Assembly (NCBI GenBank): GCA_030710605.1
Contig: CP092873.1
Coordinates: 1,552,892 to 1,616,891 of the forward strand
Direction of reading: 5' to 3'
Length of the DNA stretch: 64,000 nucleotides
Source of the DNA: Cordylochernes scorpioides
Taxonomy: Eukaryota > Arthropoda > Arachnida > Pseudoscorpiones > Chernetidae
Positions within the stretch are counted from its first letter, which is position 1. Every line of letters begins with the position of its first letter. The notes under the pieces were generated by a model. It saw nothing but the letters and a program-made list of their open reading frames with translations, had not been told where the DNA came from and did no database searches. Positions 1 through 14,000 of this stretch are shown in pieces. The position numbers and the translations under genes are program-made.

Positions 1-1559
1 AAATGGACCTAAACAGGAAATTTTAAATATCTCGAAGGATTGGTTGTTCACCCTGTCATTTAAAAAAATATTTTTTCATTGTCCAACACGGCGCAGTATT
101 TGCGCCTATTACAGAGGAAACAAGCAAACTGTGGATTAAATGTTTACATGTATCAAGCGACAGGGTTCATGGAATTTGTCCAAACAAAGTGGTTGGGGTA
201 AGAGAGTTAAATCATTTAGATCTGGGAACAATCTCACTTCTGTGAAGTTCGGTCAGTCGTAGATAAGGTGAAGTTTGTTCAGTTTCTCCGCAGGAACAAT
301 TTGGTGTTTCTGATAGTTTTATGTAAGTACTGCTGGAATTTTCTGGTGATGTGACAAATTGAGTGACTATAAAATTAGGATGGAACTGTGTAGGAATGGC
401 GTTTGGAAAAATAGAGCAAATTGAGCATTATGAATGAATGGATACAAATGATTTATAATAGATTTTATTCGTCCCCAAAATGGTGTAAATATTTCTCTCT
501 CTCTCTCATGGTGAATTTCGTTTTTCCAGTTTATATTTTATTGATTTATATTTGAAATGGTCGTTTATGAAAGGTGTGAGATATACCACAGAGTAATTTA
601 TTAACATGGCTCTCAAATATTGGTCAAAGATTCAAATATGGAATTTTCTCTTTTTCCCACTCCGCGGTTTTTGAAATTACGTAATATTTAAAAAGAGATA
701 TTAAAAAAGAAACATGTCGATATGTATCAAAATTACCTGCGGGAGGCTTCTAGGAGTTTCCCCCATGCACACTCAGTTTTATACCAAACTAGTAGAAAAG
801 CCCGTCCAAGGACGGCTAGAGCAGGTGGATTCCTAATTCTATTTCTCACATTCCTTTTTGATACTTAATAATATGTAATCGGAAGCGTTCGAGGTAAAAG
901 GTAAATATGTTAACTTTTCTATTAGTTAAAATGATATTTTATATATTTTATAATTTTTCAAATCGACATCAAAATTGTTATTATAATTTAAAAAGAACAG
1001 TGAGCCAGAGATAAAAAAATATATTCGCAGTTTTTTTGTTACCAAACAAACCAAATATGATGATAAATATCGAATATAAAGTTATAAGTCAAAAACAATT
1101 GAGCTATATTAATTAATATAATAAAGAGAAACGGTCATTCTTTTTTCTTTATATATAGGTTTTGCAACTTTAAGACATTTATAAGAGACAACAATAAAAA
1201 ACAATAATATAAGACAGCACAATTTAATTTTTTTTACTTTAACAACATTTTCATTTTTAGATTTTCTTTGAAACTCTAACATCAATATGTTTTCGTTATT
1301 GAAAAACCTTAATTGGAAATAACATTATTCTTACTATTTTATTTAGTGTGTACTCTCAGTTGTACTCTCACGGCATAATATCAACATTTTATAGTATAGT
1401 GTAAAAATGCAAAAAAAAACGTTACACTATAATATAACACTATATAATATAACAATGTGACATAGATCAATTTTCGATATATATTGAAATTTTATTCTAT
1501 TTTATTTTGAGCGTCTATTTTGAATATTCACTAAATATCGAAATGAATATTAACTAAAT
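1..1559. other. AT-rich noncoding sequence
   Basis: No coding region or RNA gene is visible. The sequence is AT-rich with short microsatellites, such as CT repeats near 500 and an AT-rich stretch at 1420-1460. All reading frames are short. Confidence 0.6.
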
Positions 1560-2506
1560 ATCGAATAAAGAATATAAATATTTAATAAAATAAAAAATAC
1601 GCATAGGCATATTTAATATAAGCAATATTAAAATAGCCAATTTCTGGCGTAATTAAATATTGGCGTATAAAATAGAATATTAAGAGAGTAGTTAGGGAAC
1701 AAACATACATACAGACAAACAGACATTTTATGAAAAATGACCATAACAAAATAAAAACGGTGCTAAAATGAAAAATGAAAAATTAAAAATGAAAAATGTT
1801 ATTAAGGTGTAAAATTTTCTAAAGATTACTAAGATTTACTAAAATGAAAAATGTCGTCGTTAAAAGTACGCATTTAAATATTTAGACTATAAAAATTAGA
1901 AAAGAGAAGGCAAGTATGAAAAGTATTTAAAGTGTAAATTATGAATATTATCAAATATGTGGCTGATGTGGCTAGTGTAAATTACGAATATTTATATATC
2001 AAATTATTTCGTTTTATTTCAATCAATGGCCGAGCGAATCGAATAAAGAATATAAATATTTAATAAAATAAAAAATACGCATAGGCATATTTAATATAAG
2101 CAATATTAAAATAGCCAATTTCTGGCGTAATTAAATATTGGCGTATAAAATAGAATATTAAGAGAGTAGTTAGGGAACAAACATACATACAGACAAACAG
2201 ACATTTTATGAAAAATGACCTTAACAAAATAAAAACGGTGCTAAAATGAAAAATGAAAAATTAAAAATGAAAAATGTTATTAAAGTGTAAAATTTACTAA
2301 AGATTACTAAGATTTACTAAAATGAAAAATGTCGTCGTTAAAAGTACGCATTTAAATATTTAGACTATAAAAATTAGAAAAGAGAAGGCAAGTATGAAAA
2401 GTATTTAAAGTGTAAATTATGAATATTATCAAATATGTGGCTAGTGTAAATTACGAATATTTATATATCAAATTATTTCGTTTTATTTCAATCAATGGCC
2501 GAGCGT
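1560..2506. repeat. Direct tandem duplication of about 0.47 kb
   Basis: The block 1560-2037 is repeated almost base for base at 2038-2506, with an offset of 478 bp. The copies differ by a few substitutions and by a 10-bp insertion in copy 1 near 1962, where TGATGTGGCT is itself locally duplicated. Both copies end at the same CCGAGCG motif. The near identity points to a recent duplication. No coding capacity is seen. Confidence 0.85.
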
Positions 2507-5095
2507 GTCGCTAACGTCGAGCTTAACGTCGAGCTAAATGCGTATTTTTACTAACTGCGTTATTTTTAAATGTTTAAATATAATTTTGAAGTTACCTGAA
2601 TAATTCAGGGACTAAATGTAATATGTATACGAAATATTGTCGTATAAAATAAAAATATTAAGAGAGGAGTTAGGGAACAAACAAATATCCAGACTACGTA
2701 ACTTGAACACGTGACACAGAATGGACCAATCCTATTCGGCTTCAACGAACAAACGCTTTATTATATGTGATGTCAAACCGAGGTTCGACCACGATTTATA
2801 TCCAGGGCGTTTAATGCCATCTTTAAAAATAATAAAAATAACGGCTGCACACAATCAACAAATTCTAAATCCTAATTAATAGAATCTATCGCGCGACCTC
2901 TCCGCAAAGAATCCATCGTGTGAGAGATAATGTCAAACAGAGAGAGTTGGGAATTATACCAATATGGCGCGAAAGTAATTTTTGTTCGTTTTTCTATTTT
3001 ACATAATGGACCATAGCGAGACATGTGTAAAGCAGAATCTAGCGCCGGGTTTTCTTTTTTTAAAAATAAAACATCTTGTCCCTTGCGCGATGGAAAAACA
3101 TTGACGAGCCCCAGACCACCCCAATATTTTAACTTGCAGTAAGGACATTAGTAGGTTTATTTATTTATTTATTTTAAAAAGGGGGAGGGGAATAGTTATG
3201 AATAGATTCTATTCTTGAATAATGCTGTTAAATTTTATAATTTTTCCTCTAGACATCTCCAGGTTTTGGTTCAACTTACACAGATGGTCTGTTATTATAA
3301 CATTTGGACTGAAGCCGCACAGACATCTGGAAAACTTGGTGTATCCTCCTGGGGGCCTATTCGGATGGTGTCATAGAAATTCTAATTGCAATTTGATGGC
3401 GTGAAGGATAACTTACAGTAGCTGTGGCATTCTCTAGTTTCGTAATATAACCCGGGAGCAATGCATGCTAATGGCAGATTCTTGGATGCAATATCTCGCT
3501 TGCTCAATCGCCACGGATCTAATTACTGATCTCTCTCTCTTTTTTTGGAGCGGTCGAACTGCCCTGATTGCAGAAATAATGTAAGAGTCAAACCTCCAAG
3601 AATATTCCTTGTTGCAGACATCTGACCTTTTACAGAAATCTTACGTCCGGATCTAACTTCTAGAATATTCTTGGTACGCACAAAATGGCAGAAGTGCAGA
3701 TATCATCAAACATGAGTACTTAGCTTCCAGACAGAAATATTCCCTGTTGTCACGTCTGCCTCTGAATTTTGGGCGTTCTTGAAGGATCTTCAATTATTTT
3801 AAACCGGCGTCAACCGGTTCAGGTTTAAAATCATCTCAATAATGCTGACAGCAGGCCATATTTCTGATGTGATCACAGAAGTTTTGCTTGATTATTTTCT
3901 GGCTTAAATATTGTGGAATTCTTCGTTCAGTTGGTAAGACTTTCTATTTTGTTTACTAAATTCTTCGGTCATTTTGCCAACTTTCTGATTTTATTGGTGC
4001 ATTTTTGCCAGTTGTCAAACTTTTCTGATTTAATTGCCAATTCCTTTGGTAAGTTTTCAATATTTTACGATTTAATTACTGAATTCTTCGTGGTCAGTTG
4101 TCAAATTTTTCCGATTTATAATTACTGAATTCTTTGGAAAAGCCTCTTTCAGATTTAAATACAGAAATATTTTGCCTTGACTAGTTTCCGGTTTGATTTA
4201 GAAAATGTTCGGCCAAAATTAATAAAAAGCTTTGGTGTGTCATCATACATTCTTTTTTTTTTTACAGAAATCTTTGAATGGGTTGTGTATACCTTTTTAT
4301 TTACAGAAATCTTTGAATAGTCGTTAGGGTTTAAACAACAACCTATAGATGATTGTTAGGATCTCAATTTATATTAAGTAACCCTTAAAAATATTAAATT
4401 TTAAATTTACTTACAGAAAAATTGTTTTATATTTTTAAAATATCAATTTTATTTATATAAAAAACTATGTGTGTGGAGATGCAATAAGTATATTAGAAAA
4501 TAATTACAAGATTGGTGACATCAAGTTAAAAAGCCAATTGCCGGAGTTTATGTTCGGTGTATCCGGGGCCGCATTACTTACTAACGAGATCTCAATTTAC
4601 AAATATCAATAGGTAAAGTATGTTTCTCCAGAAACAAATCATATTGCAAGCCTCCCATTGGCAATGTTATCTCAGAAACAACTGGAGCTAGTGGATCGGA
4701 ACCGTGGGGATTATTGGATAGCAGACGAGCATTGTTATATATTCCTCATTTAGAAACACAATAGCTTGTGATTCAACAATCTGGTACCCTTATATAAAAA
4801 GAGGTCTGAAAACAAATTGGATTCTTCACAGTATGAAATCCTCAAACACTGTGCTTACAATACATCCAACTGCACACATGTCGTTGTAAGACACATGGAG
4901 CATATAGAATTGGAATCAATTACTATGCTTATGTGACCAAGAAGATCACAACCCAGAGCATATTTTAATCCCACTTGTTGCAGACCTGAGAGAACGTTGT
5001 CAAATAAACAGTTTAAAACCAAAATGGTCTCCAGTAGAGAAAAAAAAAAAAAGAATATCAAACATTTAACAAGTTCTGTAGACTCTATCTGTTGA
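2507..5095. other. Noncoding sequence, no gene recognised
   Basis: The frames are short (71 codons or fewer) and have no domain resemblance. The stretch holds only simple-sequence patches, such as TTTA repeats near 3160 and an A-run just before the satellite at 5041. Confidence 0.5.
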
Positions 5096-8000
5096 GAAGA
5101 GATCCAATAAGTTGTGTCAGTTTTAAACTCCAGCTAACGGCAGTCACCGAACAGGAGATTCAATAAATTGTGTCAGTTCTACACTCCAGCTAACGGCAGT
5201 CACCAAACAGGAGATCCAATAAGTTGTGTCAGTTCTAAACTCCAGCTAACGGCAGTCACCGAAAAGGAGATCCAATAAGTTGTGTCAGTTCTACACTCCA
5301 GCTAACGGCAGTAACCGAACAGGAGATCCAATAAGTTGTGTCAGTTCTACATTCCAGCTAACGGCAGTCACCAAACTATAGATCCAATAAGTTGGGTCAG
5401 TTCTAAACTCCAGCTAACGGCAGTCACCGAACAGGAGATCCAATAAGTTGTGTCAGTTCTAAACTCCAGCTAACGGCAGTCACCGTAAAAGAGATCCAAT
5501 AAGTTGTGTCAGTTTTAAACTCCAGCTAACGGCAGTCACCGAAAAAGAGATTCAATAAGTTGTGTGAGTTTTAAACTCCAGCTAACGGCAGTCACCGAAC
5601 AGGAGATTCAATAAATTGTGTCAGTTCTACACTCCAGCTAACGGCAGTCACCGAACAGGAGATCCAATAAGTTGTGTCAGTTCTACATTCCAGCTAACGG
5701 CAGTCACCAAACAGGAGATCCAATAAGTTGTGTAAGTTCTAAACTCCAGCTAACGGCAGTCACCGAACAGGAGATCCAATAAATTGTGTCAGTTATAAAC
5801 TCCAGCTAACGGCAGTCACCGAACAGGAGATCCAATAAGTTGTGTCCGTTCTAAACTCCAGCTAACGGCAGTCACCGAAAAAGAGATTCAATAAGTTGTG
5901 TCAGTTTTAAACTCCAGCTAACGGCAGTCACCGAACAGGAGATTCAATAAATTGTGTCAGTTCTACACTCCAGCTAACGGCAGTCACCAAACAGGAGATC
6001 CAATAAGTTGTGTCAGTTCTAAACTCCAGCTAACGGCATTCACCGAACAGGAGATCCAATAAGTTGTGTCAGTTCTAAACTCCAGCTAACGGCAGTCACC
6101 GAACAAGAGATCCAATAAGTTGTGTCAGTTTTAAACTCCAGCTAACGGCAGTCACCGAACAGGAGATCCAATAAGTTTTGTCAGTTCTACATTCCAGCTA
6201 ACGGCAGTCACCAAACAGTAGATCGAATAAGTTGTGTCAGTTCTAAACTCCTGCTAACGGCAGTCACCAAACAGGAGATCCAATAAGTTGTTCCAGTTCT
6301 AAACTCCAGCTAACCGCAGTCACCAAATAGGAGATCCACTAAGTTGTGTCAGTTCTAAACTCCACAAACGGCAGTCACCAAACAGGAGATCCAAAAGGTT
6401 ATGTCAGTTCTAAACTCCAGCTAACGGCAGTCACCAAACAGGAGATCCAATAAGTTGTGTCAGTTCTAAACTCCAGCTAACGGCAGTCACCAAAAAGGAG
6501 TTCCAAAAGGTTGTGTCAGTTCTAAACTCCAGCTAACGGCAGTCACCAAACAGGAGATCCAATAAGTTGTGTCAGTTCTAAACTCCAGCTAACGGCAGTC
6601 ACCGAACAGGAATTCCAATAGGTTGTGTCAGTTCTACACTCCAGCTAACGGCAGTCACCGAACAGGAGATCCAATAAGTTGTGTCAGTTCTACATTCCAG
6701 CTAACGGCAGTCACCAAACAGTAGATCCAATAAGTTGTGTCAGTTCTAAACTGCTAACGGCAGTCACCAAACAGGAGATCCAATAAGTTGTGTCAGTTCT
6801 AAACTCCAGCTAACGGCAGTCACCGAACAGGAGATCCAATAAATTGTGTCAGTTATAAACTCCAGCTAACGGCAGTCACCGAAAAAGAGATCCAATAAGT
6901 TGTGTCAGTTTTAAACTCCAGGTAACGGCAGTCACCGAACAGGAGATCCGAAAAGTTGTGTCAGTTCTACACTGCAGCTAACGGCAGTCACCAAACAGTA
7001 GATCCAATAAGTTGTGTCAGTTCTAAACTCCTGCTAACGGCAGTCACCAAACAGTAGATCCAATAAGTTGTGTCAGTTCTAAACTCCAGCTAACGTCAGT
7101 CACCAAACAGGATATTCAATAAATTGTGTCAGTTCTACATTCCAGCTAACGGCAGTCGCAAACAGGAGATCCAATAAGTTGTGTCAGTTCTAAACTCCAG
7201 CTAACGGCAGTCACCAAACTGGAGATTCAATAAGTTGTGTCAGTTTTAAACTCCAGCTAACGGCAGTCACCGAAGAGGAGATCCAATAAGTTGTGTCGGT
7301 TTTACACTCCAGCTAACGGCAGTCACCAAACAGGAGATCCAATAAGTTGTGTCAGTTCTACACTCCAGCTAACGACAGTCACCAAACAGGAGATCCAATA
7401 AATTGTCTTAGTTCAACACTAGCTAACGGCAGTAAACAAACAGGAGATCCAATAAGTTGTGTCAGTTCTAAACTCTAGCTAACGGCAGTCACCAAACAGT
7501 AGATACAATATGTTGTGTGAGTTCTAAACACCCGCTAATCGCAGTCACCAAACAGGAGATCTAATAAGTTGTGTCAGTTCTAAACTCCAGCTAACGGCAG
7601 TCACCAAACAGGAGAACCAAAAGGTTGTGTCAGTTCTAAACTCCAGCTAACGGCAGTCACCAAACAGGAGATCCAATAAGTTGTGTCAGTTCTAAACTCC
7701 ATCTAACGACAGTCACCAAACTGGAGATCCAATAAGTTGTGTCAGTTCTAAACTCCAGCTAACGGCAGTCATCGAACAAGAGATCCAATAAGTTGCGTCA
7801 GTTTTAAACTCCAGCTAACGGCAGTCACCGAACAGGAGATCCAATAAGTTGTGTCAGTTCTACACTCCAGCTAACGGCAGTCACCGAACAGGAGATCCAA
7901 TAAATTGTGTCAGTTCTACACTCCAGCTAACGGCAGTCACCAAACAGGAGATCCAATAAGTTGTGTCAGTTCTAAACTCCATCTAACGGCAGTCACCAAA

Positions 8001-11000
8001 CAGGAGATCCAATAAGTTGTGAGAGTTCTAAACACCAGCTAACGGTAGTCACCAAACAGGAGATCCAATAAGTTGTGTCAGTTCTAAACTCCAGCTAGCG
8101 GCAGTCACCAAAAAGGAGATCCAAAAGGTTGTGTCAGTTCTAAACTCCAGCTAACGGCAGTCACCAAACAGGAGATCCAATAGGTTGTGTCAGTTCTAAA
8201 CTCCAGCTAACGGCAGTCACGAACAGGAGATCCAATAGGTTGTGTCAGTTCTACACTCCAGCTAACGGCAGTCACCAAACAGGAGATCCAATAAGTTGTG
8301 TCAGTTCTATACTTCAGCTAACGGCAGTCACCAAACAGGAGATCCAATAAGTTGTGTCAGTTCTATACTTCAGCTAACGGCAGTCACCAAACAGGAGATC
8401 CAATAAGTTGTGTCAGTTCTATACTTCAGCTAACGGCAGTCACCAAACAGGAGATCCAATAAGTTGTGTCAGTTCTATACTTCAGCTAACGGCAGTCACC
8501 AAACAGGAGATCCAATAAGTTGTGAAGTTCTAAACACCAGTTAACGCTAGTCACCAAACAGGAGATCCAATAAGTTGTGTCAGTTCTAAACTCCAGCTAA
8601 CGGCAGTCACCAAAAAAGAGATCCAATAAGTTGTGTCAGTTTTAAACTCCAGCTAACGGCAGTCACCGAACAGGAGATTCAATAAGTTGTGTCAGTTCTA
8701 CACTCCAGCTAACGGCAGTCACCAAACAGGAGATCCAATAAGTTGTGTCAGTTCTACACTCCAGCTAACGGCAGTCACCAAACAGGAGATCCAATAAGTT
8801 GTGTTTGTTCTAAACCCCAGCTAACGACAGTCACCAAACAGGAGATCCAATAAGTTTTGTCAGTTTTAAACTCCAGCTAACGGCAGTCACCGAACAGGAG
8901 ATTCAATAAATTGTGTCAGTTCTACACTCCAGCTAACGGCAGTCACCAAACAGGAGATCCAATAAGTTGTGTCAGTTCTAAACTCCAGCTAACGGCAGTC
9001 ACCGAACAGGAGATCCAATAAGTTGTGTCAGTTTCAAACATCTGCTAACGGCAGTCACCAAAAGGAGATCAATAAATTGTGTCAGTTCTACACTCCAGCT
9101 AACGGCAGTCACCAAACAGGAGATCCAATAAGTTGTGTCAGTTCTAAACTCCAGCTAACGGCAGTCACCAAACAGTAGATCCAATAAGTTGTGTCAGTTC
9201 TAAACTCCAGCTAACGGCAGTCACCGAACAGGAGATGCAATAAGTTGTGTCAGTTCTAAACTCCAGCTAACGGCAGTCACCGAACAGGAGATCCAATAAG
9301 TTGTGTCAGTTCTAAACTCCAGCTAACGGCAGCCACCGAAAGAGAGATCCAATAAGTTGTGTCAGTTTTAAACTCCAGCTAACGGCAGTCACCGAACAGG
9401 AATTCCAATAAGTTGTGTCAGTTCTACACTCCAGCTAACGGCAGTCACCGAACAGGAGATCCAATAAGTTGTGTCAGTTCTAAACTCCAGCTAACGGCAG
9501 TCACCAAACAGGAGATGCAATAAGTTGTCAGTTCTAACTCCAGCTAACGGCAGTCACCAAAAAGGAGATCCAAAAGGGTGTGTCAGTTCTAAACTCCAGC
9601 TAACGGCAGTCACCAAACAGGAGATCCAATTAGTTGTGTCAGTTCTAAACTCCAGCTAACGGCAGTCACCGAACAGGAATTCCAATAAGTTGTGTCAGTT
9701 CTACACTCCAGCTAACGGCAGTCACCGAACAGGAGATCCAATAAGTTGTGTCAGTTCTACATTCCAGCTAACGGCAGTCACCAAACAGTAGATCCAATAA
9801 GTTGTGTCAGTTCTAAACTCCTGCTAACGGCAGTCACCAAACAGGAGATCCAATAAGTTGTGTCATTTCTAAACTCCAGCTAACGGCAGTCACCGAACAG
9901 GAGATCCAATAAATTGTGTCAGTTATAAACTCCAGCTAACGGCAGTCACCGAAAAAGAGATCCAATAAGTTGTGTCAGTTTTAAACTCCAGGTAACGGCA
10001 GTCACGGAACAGGAGATCCAAAAGGTTGTGTCAGTTCTACACTGCAGCTAACGGCAGTCACCAAACAGTAGATCCAATAGGTTGTGTCAGTTCTACACTC
10101 CAGCTAACGGCAGTCACCAAACAGGAGATCCAATAAGTTGTGTCAGTTCTAAACTCCAGCTAACGGCAGTCACCAAACAGTAGATCCAATAAGTTGTGTC
10201 AGTTCTAAACTCCAGCTAACGGCAGTCACCGAACAGGAGATCCAATAAGTTGTGTTTGTTCTAAACTCCAGCTAACGACAGTCACCAAACAGGAGATCCA
10301 ATAAGTTGTGTTTGTTCTAAACTCCAGCTAACGACCGTCACCAAACAGGAGATCCAATAAGTTGTGTCAGTTCTAAACCCCAGCTAACGGCCATCACCAA
10401 ACAGGAGATTCAATAAATTGTGTCAGTTCTACACTCCAGCTAACGGCAGTCACCAAACAGGAGATCCAATTAGTTGTGTCAGTTATAAACTACAGCTAAC
10501 GGCAGTCACCGAACAGGAGATCCAATAAGTTGTGTCAGTTCCAAACATCTGCTAACGGCAGTCACCAAAAGGAGATCAATAAGTTGTGTCAGTTCTACAC
10601 TCCAGCTAACGGCAGTCACCAAACAGGAGATCCAATAAGTTGTGTCAGTTCTAAACTCCAGCTAACGGCAGTCACCAAACAGTAGATCCAATAAGTTGTG
10701 TCAGTTCTAAACTCCAGCTAACGGCAGTCACCGAACAGGAGATCCAATAAGTTGTGTTAGTTCTAAACTCCAGCTAACGACAGTCACCAAACAGGAGATT
10801 CCAATAAGTTGTGTCAGTTCTACACTCCAGCTAACGGCAGTCACCAAACAGGAGATCCAATAAGTTGTGTCAGTTCTATACTCCAGCTAACGGCAGTCAC
10901 CGAACAGGAGATCCAATAAGTTGTGTCAGTTTTAAACTCCAGCTAACGGCAGTCACCAAACAGGAGATCCAATAAGTTGTGTCAGTTCTACACTCCAGCT

Positions 11001-14000
11001 AACGGCAGTCACCGAACAGGAGATCCAATAAGTTGTGTCAGTTCTAAACTCCAGCTAACGGCAGTCACCAAACAGGAGATCCAATAAGTTGTGTCAGTTC
11101 TAAACTCCAGCTAACGGCAGTCACCAAAAAGGAGATCCAAAAGGTTGTGTCAGTTCTAAACTCCAGCTAACGGCAGTCACCAAACAGGAGATCCAATTAG
11201 TTGTGTTAGTTCTAAACTCCAGCTAACGGCAGTCACCGAACAGGAGATCCAATAAGTTGTGTCAGTTCTACACTCCAGCTAACGGCAGTCACCGAACAGG
11301 AGATCCAATAAGTTGTGTCAGTTCTAAACTCCAGCTAACGGCAGTCACCAAACAGGAGATCCAATAAGTTGTGTCAGTTCTAAACTCCTGCTAACGGCAG
11401 TCACCAAACAGGAGATCCAATAAGTTGTGTCAGTTCTAAACTCCAGCTAACGGCAGTCACCGAACAGGAGATCCAATAAGTTGTGTCAGTTATAAACTCC
11501 AGCTAACGGCAGTCACCGAAAAAGAGATCCAATAAGTTGTGTCAGTTTTAAACTCCAGCTAACGGCAGTCACGAACAGGAGATCCAATAAGTTGTGTCAG
11601 TTCTACACTGCAGCTAACGGCAGTCACCAAACAGTAGATCCAATAAGTTGTGTCAGTTCTAAACTCCTGCTAACGGCAGTCACCAAACAGGAGATCCAAT
11701 AAGTTGTGTCAGTTTTAAACTCCAGCTAACGGCAGTCACCTAACAGGAGATCAATAAGTTGTGTCAGTTCTACACTCCAGCTAACGGCAGTCACCAAACA
11801 GGAGATCCAATAAGTTGTGTCAGTTCTAAACTCCAGCTAACGGCAGTCACCAAACAGGAGATCCAATAAGTTGTGTTTGTTCTAAACTCCAGCTAACGGC
11901 AGTCACCAAACAGGAGATCCAATAAGTTGTGTCAGTTCTAAACTCCAGCTAACGGCAGTCACCAAACAGGAGATCAATAAGTTGTGTCAGTTCTACACTC
12001 CAGCTAACGGCAGTCACCAACAGGAGATCCAATAAGTTGTGTCAGTTCTAAACTCCAGCTAACGGCAGTCACCGAACAGGAGATCCAATAAGTTGTGTCA
12101 GTTCTAAACTCCAGCTAACGGCAGTCACCAAACAGGAGATCAATAAGTTGTGTCAGTTCTAAACTCCAGCTAACGGCAGTCACCAAACAGGAGATCCAAT
12201 AAGTTGTGTCAGTTCTAAACTCCAGCTAACGGCAGTCACCAAACAGTAGATCCAATAAGTTGTGTCAGTTCTAAACTCCAGCTAACGGCAGTCACCAAAC
12301 AGGAGATCCAATAAGTTGTGTCAGTTCTAAACTCCAGCTAACGGCAGTCACCGAACAGGAGATCCAATAAGTTGTGTCAGTTTCTAAACTCCAGCTAACG
12401 GCAGTCACCAAACAGGAGATCCAATAAGTTGTGTCAGTTCTAAACTCCAGCTAACGGCAGTCACCGAAACAGGAGATCCAATAAGTTGTGTCAGTTCTAA
12501 ACTCCAGCTAACGGCAGTCACCAAACAGGAGATCCAATAAGTTGTGTCAGTTTTAAACTCCAGCTAACGGCAGTCACCGAACAGGAGATCCAATAAGTTG
12601 TGTCAGTTCTAAACTCCAGCTAACGGCAGTCACCAAACAGGAGATCCAATAAGTTGTGTCAGTTTTAAACTCCAGCTAACGGCAGTCACCAAACAGGAGA
12701 TCCAATAAGTTGTGTCAGTTCTAAACTCCAGCTAACGGCAGTCACCAAACAGGAGATCCAATAAGTTGTGTCAGTTCTAAACTCCAGCTAACGGCAGTCA
12801 CCAAACAGGAGATCCAATAAGTTGTGTCAGTTCTAAACTCCAGCTAACGGCAGTCACCAAACAGGAGATCCAATAAGTTGTGTCAGTTTTAAACTCCAGC
12901 TAACGGCAGTCACCGAACAGGAGATCAATAAGTTGTGTCAGTTCTACACTCCAGCTAACGGCAGTCACCAAACAGGAGATCCAATAAGTTGTGTCAGTTC
13001 TAAACTCCAGCTAACGGCAGTCACCGAACAGGAGATCCAATAAGTTGTGTCAGTTCCAAACATCTGCTAACGGCAGTCACCAAAAGGAGATTCAATAAAT
13101 TGTGTCAGTTCTACACTCCAGCTAACGGCAGTCACCAAACAAGAGATCCAATAAGTTGTGTCAGTTCTAAACTCCAGCTAACGGCAGTCACCAAACAGTA
13201 GATCCAATAAGTTGTGTCAGTTCTAAACTCCTGCTAACGGCAGTCACCAAACAGGAGATCCAATAATTTGTGTCAGTTCCATACTCCAGCTAACGGCAGT
13301 CACCGAACAGGAGATCCAATAAGTTGTGTCAGTTCTAAACTCGAGCTAACGGCAGTCACCGAAAAATATATCCAATAAGTTGTGTCAGTTTTAAACTCCA
13401 GCTAACGGCAGTCACCGAACAGGAGATCCAAAAAGTTGTGTCAGTTCTAAACTCCAGCTAACGGCAGTCACCAAACAGGAGATCCAATAAGTTGTGTCAG
13501 TTCTAAACTCCAGCTAACGGCAGTCACCGAACAAGAGATCCAATAAGTTGTGTCAGTTCTACACTCCAGCTAACGGCAGTCACCAAACAGGAGATCCAAT
13601 AAGTTGTGTCAGTTCTAAACTCCAGCTAACGGCAGTCACCAAACAGGAGATCAATAAGTTGTGTCAGTTCTAAACTCCAGCTAACGGCAGTCACCAAACA
13701 GGAGATCCAATAAGTTGTGTCAGTTCTAAACTCCAGCTAACGGCAGTCACCAAACAGGAGATCCAATAAGTTGTGTCAGTTCTAAACTCCAGCTAACGGC
13801 AGTCACCAAACAGGAGATCCAATAAGTTGTGTCAGTTCTAAACTCCAGCTAACGGCAGTCACCAAACAGGAGATCCAATAAGTTGTGTCAGTTCTAAACT
13901 CCAGCTAACGGCAGTCACCAAACAGGAGATCAATAAGTTGTGTCAGTTCTAAACTCCAGCTAACGGCAGTCACCAAACAGGAGATCCAATAAGTTGTGTC

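Noticed and set aside
788-818. Possible Helitron 3' end (CCGTCCAAGGACGG then CTAG)
   Set aside because: The hairpin abuts CTAG without the usual spacer, no T follows, and no matching 5' end was found.
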